A stretch of DNA of 64,000 nucleotides from SAR86 cluster bacterium AG-422-O05 (GTDB lineage: Bacteria; Pseudomonadota; Gammaproteobacteria; Magnimaribacterales; D2472), in NCBI GenBank assembly GCA_003213495.1, contig QCMW01000001.1:558001-622000 (forward strand), written 5' to 3'. Positions 8,976 through 17,889 of the stretch are shown one piece after another (the first letter of the stretch is position 1; each line of letters starts with the position of its first letter). Under the pieces are notes generated by a model. It was not told where the DNA came from. It worked only from the letters and a program-made list of their open reading frames with translations, and ran no database searches. The position numbers and the translations under genes were made by a program.

Positions 8976-10431
8976 AGAAGAATACAACGAGCTTGCTAAT
9001 GATGGATTTAATATTATTCCATTGATTAAAGATCTAAACATTGAGTTAGATTCTCCAATAAGCTTGTATTCATCAATCAAAGATAAGAAAAATACTTTTT
9101 TATTGGAATCAATTGAAGGTGGTCAAGAATGGGCACAATATTCAATCATAGGATTAAATTGTAAAGATAGTATAAAGATTTCTGGTAATGAGATTTCAAT
9201 TGAAGAAAATGGCTCCAATAAAAGTTATGTATCTAAAAATCCTCTTGAAGAAATCAATAGAATCATAAAAACATATAAACCCTTTGAGCCTGAAGAGCTT
9301 CCAAGATTTTATGGTGGCTATGTGGGTTTTTTTGCATATGAAAGTTCTCAATACGCCGAAGAAAAAATAAAAGCACTTTCAAAAAAGGAATCTAAATTTA
9401 AAGAGCATATGCCAGATGTTTATTTAGTAAAAGCAGAACAATTAATTGTTTATGATAATTATGATAATTCTATATCTGCCATATTCAACGCTGATCCCAA
9501 TAATATTTCATATGAAGATGCTCTAAAACAGTTATATATGATCGAAACAAGTTTAGGTGAGGTTAATATTTCTGGAGAGATAGATTTTAAAGAAGTTAAA
9601 GAAACAATTCAGTTTGAATCAAATTTTAAAAAAGAAGATTTTATTAGTAGTGTTGAGAGAATCAAAACATACATTAAAGAAGGGGATGTGATGCAAGTGG
9701 TATTGGCACAAGACTTCTTTAAAACTTTTGATGGCGATTCTTTTGAATTATATGCAGCATTAAGAAAGTTAAATCCGTCACCTTATATGTATTACCTTAA
9801 TCTTGATGAGTGTCATGTGGTGGGAGCTTCTCCAGAAATTTTAGTAAGGTTAGAGAAAGACGAAATAACATTACGACCAATTGCAGGTACAAGGAAAAGA
9901 GGCAAAAACGAACAGGAAGATAAACTAAATGAACAAGATTTGTTAAATGATCCAAAAGAACTTGCTGAACATTTAATGCTTATTGATTTAGGCAGAAATG
10001 ATGTTGGTAGAGTGGCTGATATAGGTTCAGTAAAAGTTACAGAAAAGATGATAATTGAGAGATATTCTCATGTGATGCACATTGTTTCTAACGTAGTTGG
10101 TAGATTATCATCTGAACTTAGTTTTATAGATGCACTGAAAGCGACATTACCAGCTGGTACATTATCTGGCGCACCTAAGATTAGAGCAATGGAAATAATT
10201 AATGAATTAGAGCCAAGTTCAAGAGGTATTTATGGAGGCGCAATAGGGTATATTTCATGGAATGGGAATATTGATACTGCTATAGCAATACGAACTGCAA
10301 TTATTAAAGACAACTTGATACATGTTGGGGCTGGTGCAGGCATTGTTGCAGACTCAAATCCTGAAAGTGAATGGGAAGAATGTCTTCAGAAATCGAGAGT
10401 ATTTCTTGACGCTATGGAGATGATTTCGTGA
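8965..10431 (+). CDS. trpE: Anthranilate synthase component I
   Basis: 488 residues with an N-terminal Anth_synt_I_N domain and a C-terminal chorismate-binding domain. The LLES motif (46-49), part of the tryptophan feedback site in TrpE, is intact. Chorismate-domain signatures include GDVMQVVLAQ, RPIAGTRKRG, LIDLGRNDVGRV, HVMHIVSNV and AGTLSGAPKIRAM. The enzyme converts chorismate to anthranilate using ammonia from TrpG. It overlaps the DUF192 gene upstream and TrpG downstream (GTGA). I saw no leader peptide or attenuator before it; expression seems tied to the upstream run. Confidence 0.97.
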   Translation: MISKEEYNELANDGFNIIPLIKDLNIELDSPISLYSSIKDKKNTFLLESIEGGQEWAQYSIIGLNCKDSIKISGNEISIEENGSNKSYVSKNPLEEINRIIKTYKPFEPEELPRFYGGYVGFFAYESSQYAEEKIKALSKKESKFKEHMPDVYLVKAEQLIVYDNYDNSISAIFNADPNNISYEDALKQLYMIETSLGEVNISGEIDFKEVKETIQFESNFKKEDFISSVERIKTYIKEGDVMQVVLAQDFFKTFDGDSFELYAALRKLNPSPYMYYLNLDECHVVGASPEILVRLEKDEITLRPIAGTRKRGKNEQEDKLNEQDLLNDPKELAEHLMLIDLGRNDVGRVADIGSVKVTEKMIIERYSHVMHIVSNVVGRLSSELSFIDALKATLPAGTLSGAPKIRAMEIINELEPSSRGIYGGAIGYISWNGNIDTAIAIRTAIIKDNLIHVGAGAGIVADSNPESEWEECLQKSRVFLDAMEMIS

Positions 10432-10994
10432 TAGTTGTAATTGATAATTATGATAGTTTCACATACAACCTAGTTCACTATATTGGTGAGTATGAGAAAG
10501 ACATACAAGTTATTCGGAACGATGAAATGTCTGCAAAAGAAGTATTAAATTTGAATCCAAAAAAAATAATTATTTCTCCGGGACCATGTACTCCAAATGA
10601 AGCTGGTATATCAATAGATTTAATTAAGCTATCATCAGCTCCGCTTTTGGGAGTCTGTCTTGGTCATCAGGCTATTGGTGCCGCTTTTGGAGGCAATGTT
10701 ATAAAAGCACCTGATATATATCATGGAAAAACTTCAAATGTTATTCATAATAAATCAGGAGTTTTTAATGGAATAAATTCTCCATATAAAGTTGTTAGAT
10801 ATCATAGCTTAATTGTAGAAAAGAGCTCTCTTCCAAATGAACTTCAAGTCACTGCAACTTTGGAAGATAATGATGAAGTAATTATGGCTCTAAAACACAA
10901 GACTAGACCCATTTATGGAGTCCAATTCCATCCAGAATCTATTGATACAGATAATGGTAAGAAACTTATAGAAAATTTTTTGAAAGTACAATGA
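10428..10994 (+). CDS. trpG: Anthranilate synthase component II (glutamine amidotransferase)
   Basis: 188 residues, class I glutamine amidotransferase. The nucleophile is C77 in GVCLGHQ, and H168/E170 in VQFHPESI complete the triad; IDNYDSFTYNL begins the domain. The start is GTG, overlapping the trpE TGA. It delivers ammonia to TrpE. PabA is the alternative label; the position directly between trpE and trpD makes TrpG the main role, though the subunit may also serve PabB because no separate pabA is seen here. Confidence 0.96.
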   Translation: MIVVIDNYDSFTYNLVHYIGEYEKDIQVIRNDEMSAKEVLNLNPKKIIISPGPCTPNEAGISIDLIKLSSAPLLGVCLGHQAIGAAFGGNVIKAPDIYHGKTSNVIHNKSGVFNGINSPYKVVRYHSLIVEKSSLPNELQVTATLEDNDEVIMALKHKTRPIYGVQFHPESIDTDNGKKLIENFLKVQ

Positions 10995-12001
10995 AAGAAG
11001 TTTTAGAAAAAATCAATAATCAAGTAAATCTTTCTATGGGTGAAATGCAGGACGCTATGAATCAGATTATGTCCGGCAAAGTAAATGATATTGACATGGA
11101 GTCATTTTTAATTGGACTTAATATTAAAGGGATATCAGAAGAGGAAATAACTGCAGCAGCAATGATCATGAGAGAAAAATCTCTTCAAATTGATATCGGA
11201 GATGGCAGTCATATTGATACATGTGGAACTGGAGGAACCGGGCTCCATACATTTAATTGTTCTACTGCTTCTTCATTTGTTGCAGCAGCGGGTGGCGCAA
11301 AAATTACTAAACATGGCAATAAAGCAATTTCTAGTAAGTCTGGCAGCGCCGATTTTCTAGTAGAAGCAGGTGCAAATATCAATCATGACAGGAGTATGCT
11401 TGATAATATATTTAATGAGATTGGTTTTGTTTTTTTGTTTGCTCCATTGCACCACCAAGCAATGAAGTATGTCATGCCTGTGAGACAAAAGATCGCTGCC
11501 AAGACCATATTCAATCTTTTAGGACCACATACAAATCCATGTAATTCAAAAAGACAATTGCTCGGTGTTTATGACAAAAATTTACTAAGTACTTTTTCTC
11601 ATGTAGCTAAAAATCTAGATATGGAGCACGTATTAGTAGTGCACGGAGATGATGGTTTAGATGAAATAAGTGTGACCTCAGATACCTCCATTTCAGAACT
11701 GAAAGATATGCAAATAAAAGAATATAAAATTTCTCCAACTGATTTCGGATTAGATTTTGGAACTTTTGAAGCAATTACAGCTCAATCTTCAGAAGAAAGT
11801 CTCAAAATGGTTAATGAAGCTTTTGCAGGTACCAAATCTTCTATTCAGGATATGATTGCATTGAATGCTGGGGCTGCGCTTTATATTGCTAGCAAAGTAA
11901 TCTCTATTAGTGATGGAGTTGAGTTGGCTTTTGATTTAATGAATAGAGGTAAAGCTGCAGAAAAGTTAGATGCTTATGTTAATGCTTCAAATAATTTATG
12001 A
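10991..12001 (+). CDS. trpD: Anthranilate phosphoribosyltransferase
   Basis: 336 residues. DTCGTGGTG (GTGG at 79-82) and KHGNKAISSKSGSADFL bind PRPP; NLLGPHTNP and the VVHGDDGLDEIS segment are the family signatures for substrate binding. The N-terminal helical domain is present. It transfers phosphoribose to anthranilate, the second step of the tryptophan pathway. It overlaps trpG and trpC by ATGA at both ends, a tightly coupled operon. Confidence 0.97.
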   Translation: MKEVLEKINNQVNLSMGEMQDAMNQIMSGKVNDIDMESFLIGLNIKGISEEEITAAAMIMREKSLQIDIGDGSHIDTCGTGGTGLHTFNCSTASSFVAAAGGAKITKHGNKAISSKSGSADFLVEAGANINHDRSMLDNIFNEIGFVFLFAPLHHQAMKYVMPVRQKIAAKTIFNLLGPHTNPCNSKRQLLGVYDKNLLSTFSHVAKNLDMEHVLVVHGDDGLDEISVTSDTSISELKDMQIKEYKISPTDFGLDFGTFEAITAQSSEESLKMVNEAFAGTKSSIQDMIALNAGAALYIASKVISISDGVELAFDLMNRGKAAEKLDAYVNASNNL

Positions 12002-12748
12002 ATATTCTTGATGAAATAGTTGCAAATACCAGAGCAAAGGTCAGTATCGCTAAAGAAAAGGTTTCTTTAGACGATATGATATCAACTATACATTCAACTA
12101 AGATTGTAAAAAGTAAATTTAAATCAAGCCTCAAAAATAAAAACCAAGCAATTATTGCTGAAATTAAAAAAAGCATCACCAAGCGCTGGGGTTATTAGTG
12201 AAGATTTTGATCCAGTTACAAAAGCTAGAGAGTATAAGGCTTTTGGTGCATCTGCTCTTTCAATACTAACCGAAGAAGATTATTTTTTAGGAAGTATTCA
12301 ATTTCTTAAGGATGTCAAAGAAGTTTCTGATTTACCAATATTAAGGAAAGATTTCATAGTAGATATCTATCAAATTTATGAATCTAAATTAATTGGTTCT
12401 GATTGCATTCTACTAATTGCTAGCATTTTAAGTGATACAGAGCTTGAAGAATTTACACAACTTTCTGATTCGCTTGGACTTGATTACATCATCGAAGTAC
12501 ACAATGAGAAAGAGTTAAGACGTGCGCAGAATTTTCCTAAAGCCATGATTGGTGTAAATAATAGAAATTTAAAAACATTTAATGTTGATATTGAAAATTC
12601 AATAAGACTTAAAAAATTGTTTAAAAAAAATAATCTTTTCATTGCTGAGTCAGGAATTAAAGGGCAAGAAGATATCGATAAGCTAATTGAGAATGATATA
12701 AATATATTTTTAATAGGTGAAAGTCTCATGAAGGGAGATTTTGTTTGA
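11998..12748 (+). pseudogene. trpC: Indole-3-glycerol phosphate synthase, split by a +1 frameshift
   Basis: The two halves of TrpC are in different frames. Frame 1 (11998-12198) encodes the N-terminus up to AIIAEIKK. The invariant continuation ASPSAGVISEDFDP and the rest of the TIM barrel (LRKDFIVD, EVHNEKEL, GVNNRNLKTF, AESGI, LIGESLM) are in the next frame, ending at 12748. The shift falls in a run of seven A (12166-12172); six A would restore one 250-codon gene. Everything else is intact and the stop overlaps the next gene (TTGA), so this looks like a sequencing indel or a very recent lesion, possibly bypassed by transcriptional slippage on the A run. Written as a pseudogene only because the literal sequence is broken. 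Confidence 0.88.
12166..12172 (+). other. A7 homopolymer at the trpC frame break
   Basis: Seven consecutive A residues exactly where the two TrpC frames must join, inside the conserved EIKKASPS motif. Dropping one A restores the family sequence perfectly. A standard -1 ribosomal shift at A-AAA-AAG would not give the right frame; a +1 shift or polymerase slippage would. Confidence 0.85.
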
Positions 12749-13914
12749 AGTTAAGAGATTGGCAAGAGAAAGCATTCCCTTTATGGTGGTCTAAAAAAAG
12801 AGGAATTGTAAAAGTTGTTACTGGTGGAGGAAAAACATTTTTTGCGATCTATTGTTTAAAAAAATATTTAGACGAAGACCCAAATAAGAATGTCTTAATC
12901 ATAGTTCCATCAATCGCTTTATTAGATCAATGGTATGAAAATCTTACACATAGTTTTAATGATAAAGATATAAGCTTAAATGGGGGCGGGGAGCAAACCG
13001 ATGCAAATACAAAGATATGTATTTCAACTATCGATTCTTTAAAGAATATTATTAATGATATTGATGCTGAAAGCACATTTTTAATTGTTGACGAATGTCA
13101 TAAGATTGGAACAGAAAAAAGAGGAGACATGCTAACAAATAGTTGGCATGCAACCCTTGGATTGTCTGCAACTCCAGAAAGAGATTATGACGATAATTTT
13201 TACATCATCATCAAGAAAATTTTAGGTGACATTATATTTGACTATGATTACATCGATGCAAGAGAAGATGAAGTAATAGTTAATTTTAAGCTTTTATATG
13301 GATATGCTGCTTTACTTCCTGAAGAAGAAGCAAAATATAAAAAATTCACAAAAAGCATTCAGAGGAGGGCTGCCACAATTGGTGGTCAAAATATGGATGA
13401 CTATCCACTGAAGATGCTCATATTCAACAGAGCACGTCTTGTCAAAAACTCAAAAAACAGAATACCGTATGGCGTTGAGTTAATACAAAAATATAAAAGA
13501 GACAGCTGGATAGTATTCACTGAAAACAAAAAACAGGCAAAAGATTTTAACGACATTATTAATAAAAAGGGATTTAAATCTGGCATTTATAACACAGATC
13601 TCAAGGATGATGAGAGGCAAGAAAATCTAGAGAACTTCAAGGCAGGTGAACTAAATGTTTTAGTAAGTTGCACCGCATTAGATGAAGGTTTTGATATGCC
13701 AGAAGCTGATGGTGCAATGATATTAAGCGCATCATCATCAAAGAGACAAAGAATTCAAAGAATGGGAAGGGTTCTAAGAATTACAGCGAATAAAGAAAAC
13801 GCATTAATCGTTACTGTTTATTCTTCAAAGACTGAGTATGAAAAATTACGTGAAGAATCTAATAGATATAAATTGGAAGGTGTTCCAATTAAATGGCAAC
13901 AAATGACACTATAA
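12745..13914 (+). CDS. DEAD/DEAH-box superfamily II helicase (SSL2/ResIII-like)
   Basis: 389 residues forming a two-domain RecA-like helicase core. Motif I GGGKT (27-31), motif II DECH (116-119), motif III SAT (141-143), a helicase-C domain with LVSCTALDEGFDMP (motif V) and QRIQRMGRVLR (motif VI, about 335-345). The start is TTG, overlapping the trpC stop (TTGA). No nuclease, methylase or accessory domain is present and no partner gene is adjacent, so it is a stand-alone ATPase/translocase of unknown role. Its place after trpC is unusual. Confidence 0.88.
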   Translation: MKLRDWQEKAFPLWWSKKRGIVKVVTGGGKTFFAIYCLKKYLDEDPNKNVLIIVPSIALLDQWYENLTHSFNDKDISLNGGGEQTDANTKICISTIDSLKNIINDIDAESTFLIVDECHKIGTEKRGDMLTNSWHATLGLSATPERDYDDNFYIIIKKILGDIIFDYDYIDAREDEVIVNFKLLYGYAALLPEEEAKYKKFTKSIQRRAATIGGQNMDDYPLKMLIFNRARLVKNSKNRIPYGVELIQKYKRDSWIVFTENKKQAKDFNDIINKKGFKSGIYNTDLKDDERQENLENFKAGELNVLVSCTALDEGFDMPEADGAMILSASSSKRQRIQRMGRVLRITANKENALIVTVYSSKTEYEKLREESNRYKLEGVPIKWQQMTL

Positions 13915-13921
13915 TAATTAT

Positions 13922-14479
13922 ATGGCTTTAACTTATTCAAGCATGTTAGACCTTCAAACAGATTTTATTGATTTTAAGCTGCATAATGTCGTAGATGACA
14001 ATACTTTTTCAAGTAGCGAATTAAATACTTCAAAACCAACCTTAATAATGTTTATTTGCAATCATTGTCCTTATGTCATTCATTATCATGATGAGATAAA
14101 AAGATTGGCCTTAGATTATCTAGATAAATTTAATTTTGTTGCCATAAGCTCTAATGATATAGAAAATTATCCTCAAGACAGTCCAGAGAAAATGAGAGAG
14201 TTGTGGATTAATCTTGGATTATCATTTCCCTATCTTTATGATGAAACACAGGAAGTAGCAAAAATGTATAAGGCTGAGTGCACTCCAGAATTCTATTTAT
14301 TTAATGTTCATAGACGACTTGTTTATCGTGGCAGAATGGATGCAACTAATCCCAGCTCTGAAATCAAGCCAAATGCAAATGATCTTAGGGCGGCTATCAA
14401 AAATTTATTAAATGATGAGCCAGTATCAGATCAACAATATCCATCAATGGGATGTAATATAAAATGGAAGCCTAGTTAG
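13922..14479 (+). CDS. Thioredoxin-fold redoxin (AhpC/TSA-like)
   Basis: 185 residues. The FICNHCPYV motif supplies a CxxC pair (C46, C49) after the first beta strand, and the cis-proline strand TPEFYLFN is present. This matches the thioredoxin family / AhpC-TSA-like proteins common in marine bacteria. No signal peptide, so it is probably cytosolic. It follows the helicase by 7 bases and its 3' end overlaps the convergent photolyase by 8 bases. The precise partner is unknown. Confidence 0.85.
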   Translation: MALTYSSMLDLQTDFIDFKLHNVVDDNTFSSSELNTSKPTLIMFICNHCPYVIHYHDEIKRLALDYLDKFNFVAISSNDIENYPQDSPEKMRELWINLGLSFPYLYDETQEVAKMYKAECTPEFYLFNVHRRLVYRGRMDATNPSSEIKPNANDLRAAIKNLLNDEPVSDQQYPSMGCNIKWKPS

Positions 14480-15893
14480 TTTTAACTTTTCTTTTTCGTC
14501 TGCTTCCATGCTTTAGAAAAACCTTTTTTGCTTCATCTTTGAATATTTTACTTTTTCTTATTCCCCAAATCTGATCTCGTGCAAATTTGGTAGAAGATTT
14601 TAGGTCAACGATTTTTGGAATATATGATTCATTTAGTTCAGCATTATGGATTAATTTTGGATTAATATTATCAAGCTGGGGAATAAGGCTTTTTATCCAA
14701 TCAGCACTTGGATCCTGATCAATGCTTTGCTTTGCAACAGAATAAATTCTTGGTAGGTTAATGCCAGTAACCCCACTTTGCATTTGTACCTGACTAATAT
14801 GAATACCAGGTTCATAGTCAGTGAAGAGTTTTGCCAAAAGTGGAGATGTTTTTTGCCAAGGTTGCCACATGTTATAGGATGCAAATGACATTATCATCGC
14901 TCTCATTCTAAAATTAATCCATCCATTCTTATTTAAAAATTTCATACAAGCATCTAAAAAAGGGAATCCAGTTTCACCTTTAATCCATTTATCAATCAAC
15001 TCTTCGTCATGTTCGATTCTCAATTCATCACACATTCGATGCATAGAATGAAACTCAAGATCTGGCTCCGTATGAAGTTTTTGAACAAAATGACAATGCC
15101 AATAAAGTCTTTTTTTGAATGAATATAGATCTTTTTGATTTCTCAATGTTGGAAGCAATTCATTTAATTTTTGATATACCTGTCTTATAGACACTGAACC
15201 ATATGTAAAGTGAGGAGATAATCTTGAACAACTATCTTCAGACAGAACTGGACTAGACATTTTTGTTCTGTAACCTTGGCACCTTTGGTGCATAAAACTT
15301 TCTAATAATTCAGCAGCAACTTTGGTACCACCTTTTTGAATATTTTTAAGTTCTCCAAAATTTTTATTAATTTTGTTTTTGTAAGAATTAAATTTTGTTA
15401 AATTAATTTCAAGATCATTATTTGAAGCTTTTGGAGCGCCAATAAGATCACTCTGCATAATATGATTCCAATTTTTAGACCATGCATCTCTGTCAAAGTT
15501 ATTTAATTGCAATCCAAAGTCGTCATATATTCTAAGCCTTTTATCAAAATGCTTCTTAAATCTCTCAAATCCATCTCTAAAATACTTAATATCAGTGCAA
15601 TGATTAATATGAATGAAAAAATCATTGAAATTTTTTTCAATCCATCTTTGAAGTTCATTAAAAGTTCCCTCAAATATGTTTATTTCTGAATTAATCTTTA
15701 AAAGATTTTCATTAAGCTCCTCAAGACAATCATTTGAGAATTTGAGCTGTCTTAAAGATTTACCATTAGCATTCCAATACTTTTCGTCATACAGGTACAC
15801 AACGATATAATTTGATCTTAAAGATCCATAAAAGAGGGCAGCATTATCTAGCAACCGTAAGTTTCTATTTAAAATAATAATATCTATCATCAT
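14472..15893 (-). CDS. Cryptochrome/photolyase family FAD-binding protein (divergent clade)
   Basis: 473 residues. The N-terminal alpha/beta photolyase domain (1-130) is followed by a helical FAD-binding domain (about 200-440) with SCSRLSPHFTYGSVS (221-235), the GETGFPFLDACMKFL-NGW segment (307-325) and FRMRAMIMSFA. Where classical photolyases have the flavin-proximal SNNGGWQW element, this protein has HISQVQMQSG (365-374), so the proximal Trp of the electron-transfer triad and the FAD-facing Asn are replaced. W265 and W343/W346 may still form a path. I recall this QMQSG variant from other bacterial cryptochrome/photolyase proteins, so it is probably a real clade. DNA repair is likely but unproven. 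Confidence 0.84.
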   Translation of the reverse strand: MMIDIIILNRNLRLLDNAALFYGSLRSNYIVVYLYDEKYWNANGKSLRQLKFSNDCLEELNENLLKINSEINIFEGTFNELQRWIEKNFNDFFIHINHCTDIKYFRDGFERFKKHFDKRLRIYDDFGLQLNNFDRDAWSKNWNHIMQSDLIGAPKASNNDLEINLTKFNSYKNKINKNFGELKNIQKGGTKVAAELLESFMHQRCQGYRTKMSSPVLSEDSCSRLSPHFTYGSVSIRQVYQKLNELLPTLRNQKDLYSFKKRLYWHCHFVQKLHTEPDLEFHSMHRMCDELRIEHDEELIDKWIKGETGFPFLDACMKFLNKNGWINFRMRAMIMSFASYNMWQPWQKTSPLLAKLFTDYEPGIHISQVQMQSGVTGINLPRIYSVAKQSIDQDPSADWIKSLIPQLDNINPKLIHNAELNESYIPKIVDLKSSTKFARDQIWGIRKSKIFKDEAKKVFLKHGSRRKRKVKTN

Positions 15894-15922
15894 TAAGAAT
15901 GTCTTTAGGACTTAGTCCTTAA

Positions 15923-17239
15923 TTATATTTTTTCGTTTAAGTTTGTTTGGTATGTTTCACTAAGCAACATAACTGAAATCAAGGTTAAAACTGAAGCAAA
16001 AGCAATGTATACGGATACCCAAAAGATGTCAAAGTCTGTCCATAATTTAGCAGCTATTGTTGGAGCAAAAGCACCTCCTGCAATAGCACCGAGTTGATAA
16101 CCAAGCGTTGCTCCTGAATACCTTACTTCTGTGGAAAAAAGTTCTGTGAAAAAGGCTGCTTGAGGTCCATACATCATTGAAAGAAGAGATAGGCCAATAG
16201 TCACGGCAATTACAATTAACCAAAAATTCCCTGTATCAACCAAAGGAAAAATTGCAAAAGCCCAAAATGCCGTTAATATCGCTCCAGCCATGAAAACACC
16301 TTTTCTTCCGTTTCTATCAGAATATGAAGAGAAAATAAATTGAATAGGCACCATAATGGCTGAACCAATTAATACGGCTGTTAGCATATCATCGCGTGAC
16401 ATTTCAGCACTTTGTACTCCATAAGCAAGAAGAAAAGCAACTAAAATATAAAAAGTAACTTGAATAGAAAGAAAAGCTCCAGCAGCCAAGGCAATCCTTT
16501 TGGGATATTTAATTAATGCTTCTACTACAGGAGATTTTCTGATGGGCGTATTTTCTATTTTGTCTTGATTTTTTTGAAGATTTTGGAGTTCTTTAAACGC
16601 TTTAGTATCTTCCATCTTTAGTTGAACATACATACTAATCCCGATGAGAATTGCACTTGCCAGAAAAGGAATTCTCCATCCCCAAGACATAAACGATTCT
16701 TCAGGAAGGGATGCACTTGTAACAATAAAAGCTAGATTAGCAAGAATAACTCCTAGTGGAGCTCCAGCTTGAGCAAAAGCACCATAGTATCCTCTTTGAT
16801 TTGAGGGAGCACTTTCAGTCACAAGAAGCATTGCACCTCCCCACTGACCTCCAATCGCAAGACCCTGAGCAAATCTTAATAATGTCAGCAGTAAAGGTGC
16901 TGTTACTCCGATCATTGCATAAGTTGGTAACAAACCGATAAGTGTCGAGGCAATCCCCATTAACAGTAGTGCAGCAACAAGAGTTTTCTTTCTCCCAATT
17001 TTGTCACCGTAATGACCAAAAATTATTCCACCAATAGGTCTAGCAATAAAACCTGCAGCAAACGTCAATAATGATAATATTAGAGCTGTTGATTCTGAAA
17101 CTTCTCCAAAAAATGCGGTTGGGAAAACAAGAGCGGCTGCAGCACCATAAAGGAAAAAATCATACCACTCAATACTAGTACCCGCTAGGGCAGTCATAGC
17201 AACTTTGTGCATACTTCTTTCTTTTGTCTGGAAAGACAT
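15923..17239 (-). CDS. MFS transporter, metabolite:H+ symporter (MHS) family
   Basis: 438 residues with about 12 membrane segments. GTSIEWYDFFLYG near the N-terminus, RPIGGIIFGHYGDKIGRKKTL in the first cytoplasmic loop and RFAQGLAIGGQWGGA are the signatures of the MHS (ProP/ShiA/KgtP-like) family, which takes up organic acids, betaine or shikimate with protons. The substrate cannot be told from sequence. It lies 14 bases downstream of coq7 on the same strand. A small dyad sits just after its stop, between it and the photolyase gene. Confidence 0.88.
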   Translation of the reverse strand: MSFQTKERSMHKVAMTALAGTSIEWYDFFLYGAAAALVFPTAFFGEVSESTALILSLLTFAAGFIARPIGGIIFGHYGDKIGRKKTLVAALLLMGIASTLIGLLPTYAMIGVTAPLLLTLLRFAQGLAIGGQWGGAMLLVTESAPSNQRGYYGAFAQAGAPLGVILANLAFIVTSASLPEESFMSWGWRIPFLASAILIGISMYVQLKMEDTKAFKELQNLQKNQDKIENTPIRKSPVVEALIKYPKRIALAAGAFLSIQVTFYILVAFLLAYGVQSAEMSRDDMLTAVLIGSAIMVPIQFIFSSYSDRNGRKGVFMAGAILTAFWAFAIFPLVDTGNFWLIVIAVTIGLSLLSMMYGPQAAFFTELFSTEVRYSGATLGYQLGAIAGGAFAPTIAAKLWTDFDIFWVSVYIAFASVLTLISVMLLSETYQTNLNEKI

Positions 17240-17253
17240 TCTTTGTTTAGATA

Positions 17254-17889
17254 TTAAATATAAGCACTAGAAGTAGTCATTACTTTTGCTGTAACTTCCA
17301 TTACTTTCTTAGTTGGAGATTCTAGTTCCTCTGCACCTGATTCATTAGCTTGACCAGCATGGAGATCTTCATCTGCCTGCATCGTTTTAAGAATTTCGAT
17401 CGTTTCTTTATCTTTAGGAGAAATTTTATCAAGATGTTTTTGCAGGTGAATAACAACTTGTTTTTCAGTTTCTTCCACAAAGCCAAGACTTGTTTTTTCA
17501 CCCATCGAACCAAAAATAGCACCAATTGCAAAAGAGCCCGCATACCAAAGAGGGTTTAAAATTGATGATTTGCCGTCAAGCTCATCCAATCTTTTTTTAC
17601 ACCACACCAAATGATCAGTTTCTTCTTCACCTGCCTGAATCAAATGCTCTTTAATTTCTGGATCCTTACAAACAAAAGCTTGGCCTCTATATAAAGCTTG
17701 AGCTGCAACTTCACCAGCATGATTAATGCGCATCATTTGAATTGAAAGATCTTTTTCATTTTGGGTTAACTCTTCTGTATTTTTCTCAGCAGGCTCAGGC
17801 GGATAGCATCTTTCAGTACCTGTTTTTTTGTCTGACAATGTTTTAAGAGCTATATCAAGCTCATTAACTATGTTGTTAAAAAAATTCAT
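17254..17889 (-). CDS. coq7: Demethoxyubiquinone hydroxylase Coq7
   Basis: 211 residues, the bacterial Coq7 size. Diiron ligands are visible as E60 (RINHAGEVAA), E90-x-x-H93 (EETDH), a Glu around 139-142 and E174-x-x-H177 (EDLH). It hydroxylates 2-octaprenyl-3-methyl-6-methoxy-1,4-benzoquinol in aerobic ubiquinone synthesis, at the membrane surface; it replaces UbiF of E. coli. Overlaps the purD stop by 4 bases (ATGA), so it is co-transcribed with fis-purH-purD. Confidence 0.95.
   Translation of the reverse strand: MNFFNNIVNELDIALKTLSDKKTGTERCYPPEPAEKNTEELTQNEKDLSIQMMRINHAGEVAAQALYRGQAFVCKDPEIKEHLIQAGEEETDHLVWCKKRLDELDGKSSILNPLWYAGSFAIGAIFGSMGEKTSLGFVEETEKQVVIHLQKHLDKISPKDKETIEILKTMQADEDLHAGQANESGAEELESPTKKVMEVTAKVMTTSSAYI

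Noticed and set aside
12166-12180. Programmed -1 frameshift at A-AAA-AAG in trpC
   Set aside because: A -1 shift leads to the third frame, not the TrpC frame; a +1 shift or loss of one A is required.
12155-12748. Separate gene starting at an internal ATG for the C-terminal part of TrpC
   Set aside because: It begins inside the conserved TrpC motif and lacks the N-terminal active-site strand; a single-base indel explains both frames better than two genes.
15907-15918. AGGAC / GTCCT dyad between the MFS and photolyase genes as a terminator
   Set aside because: On the transcribed strand it is not followed by a T run; only 5 solid pairs.
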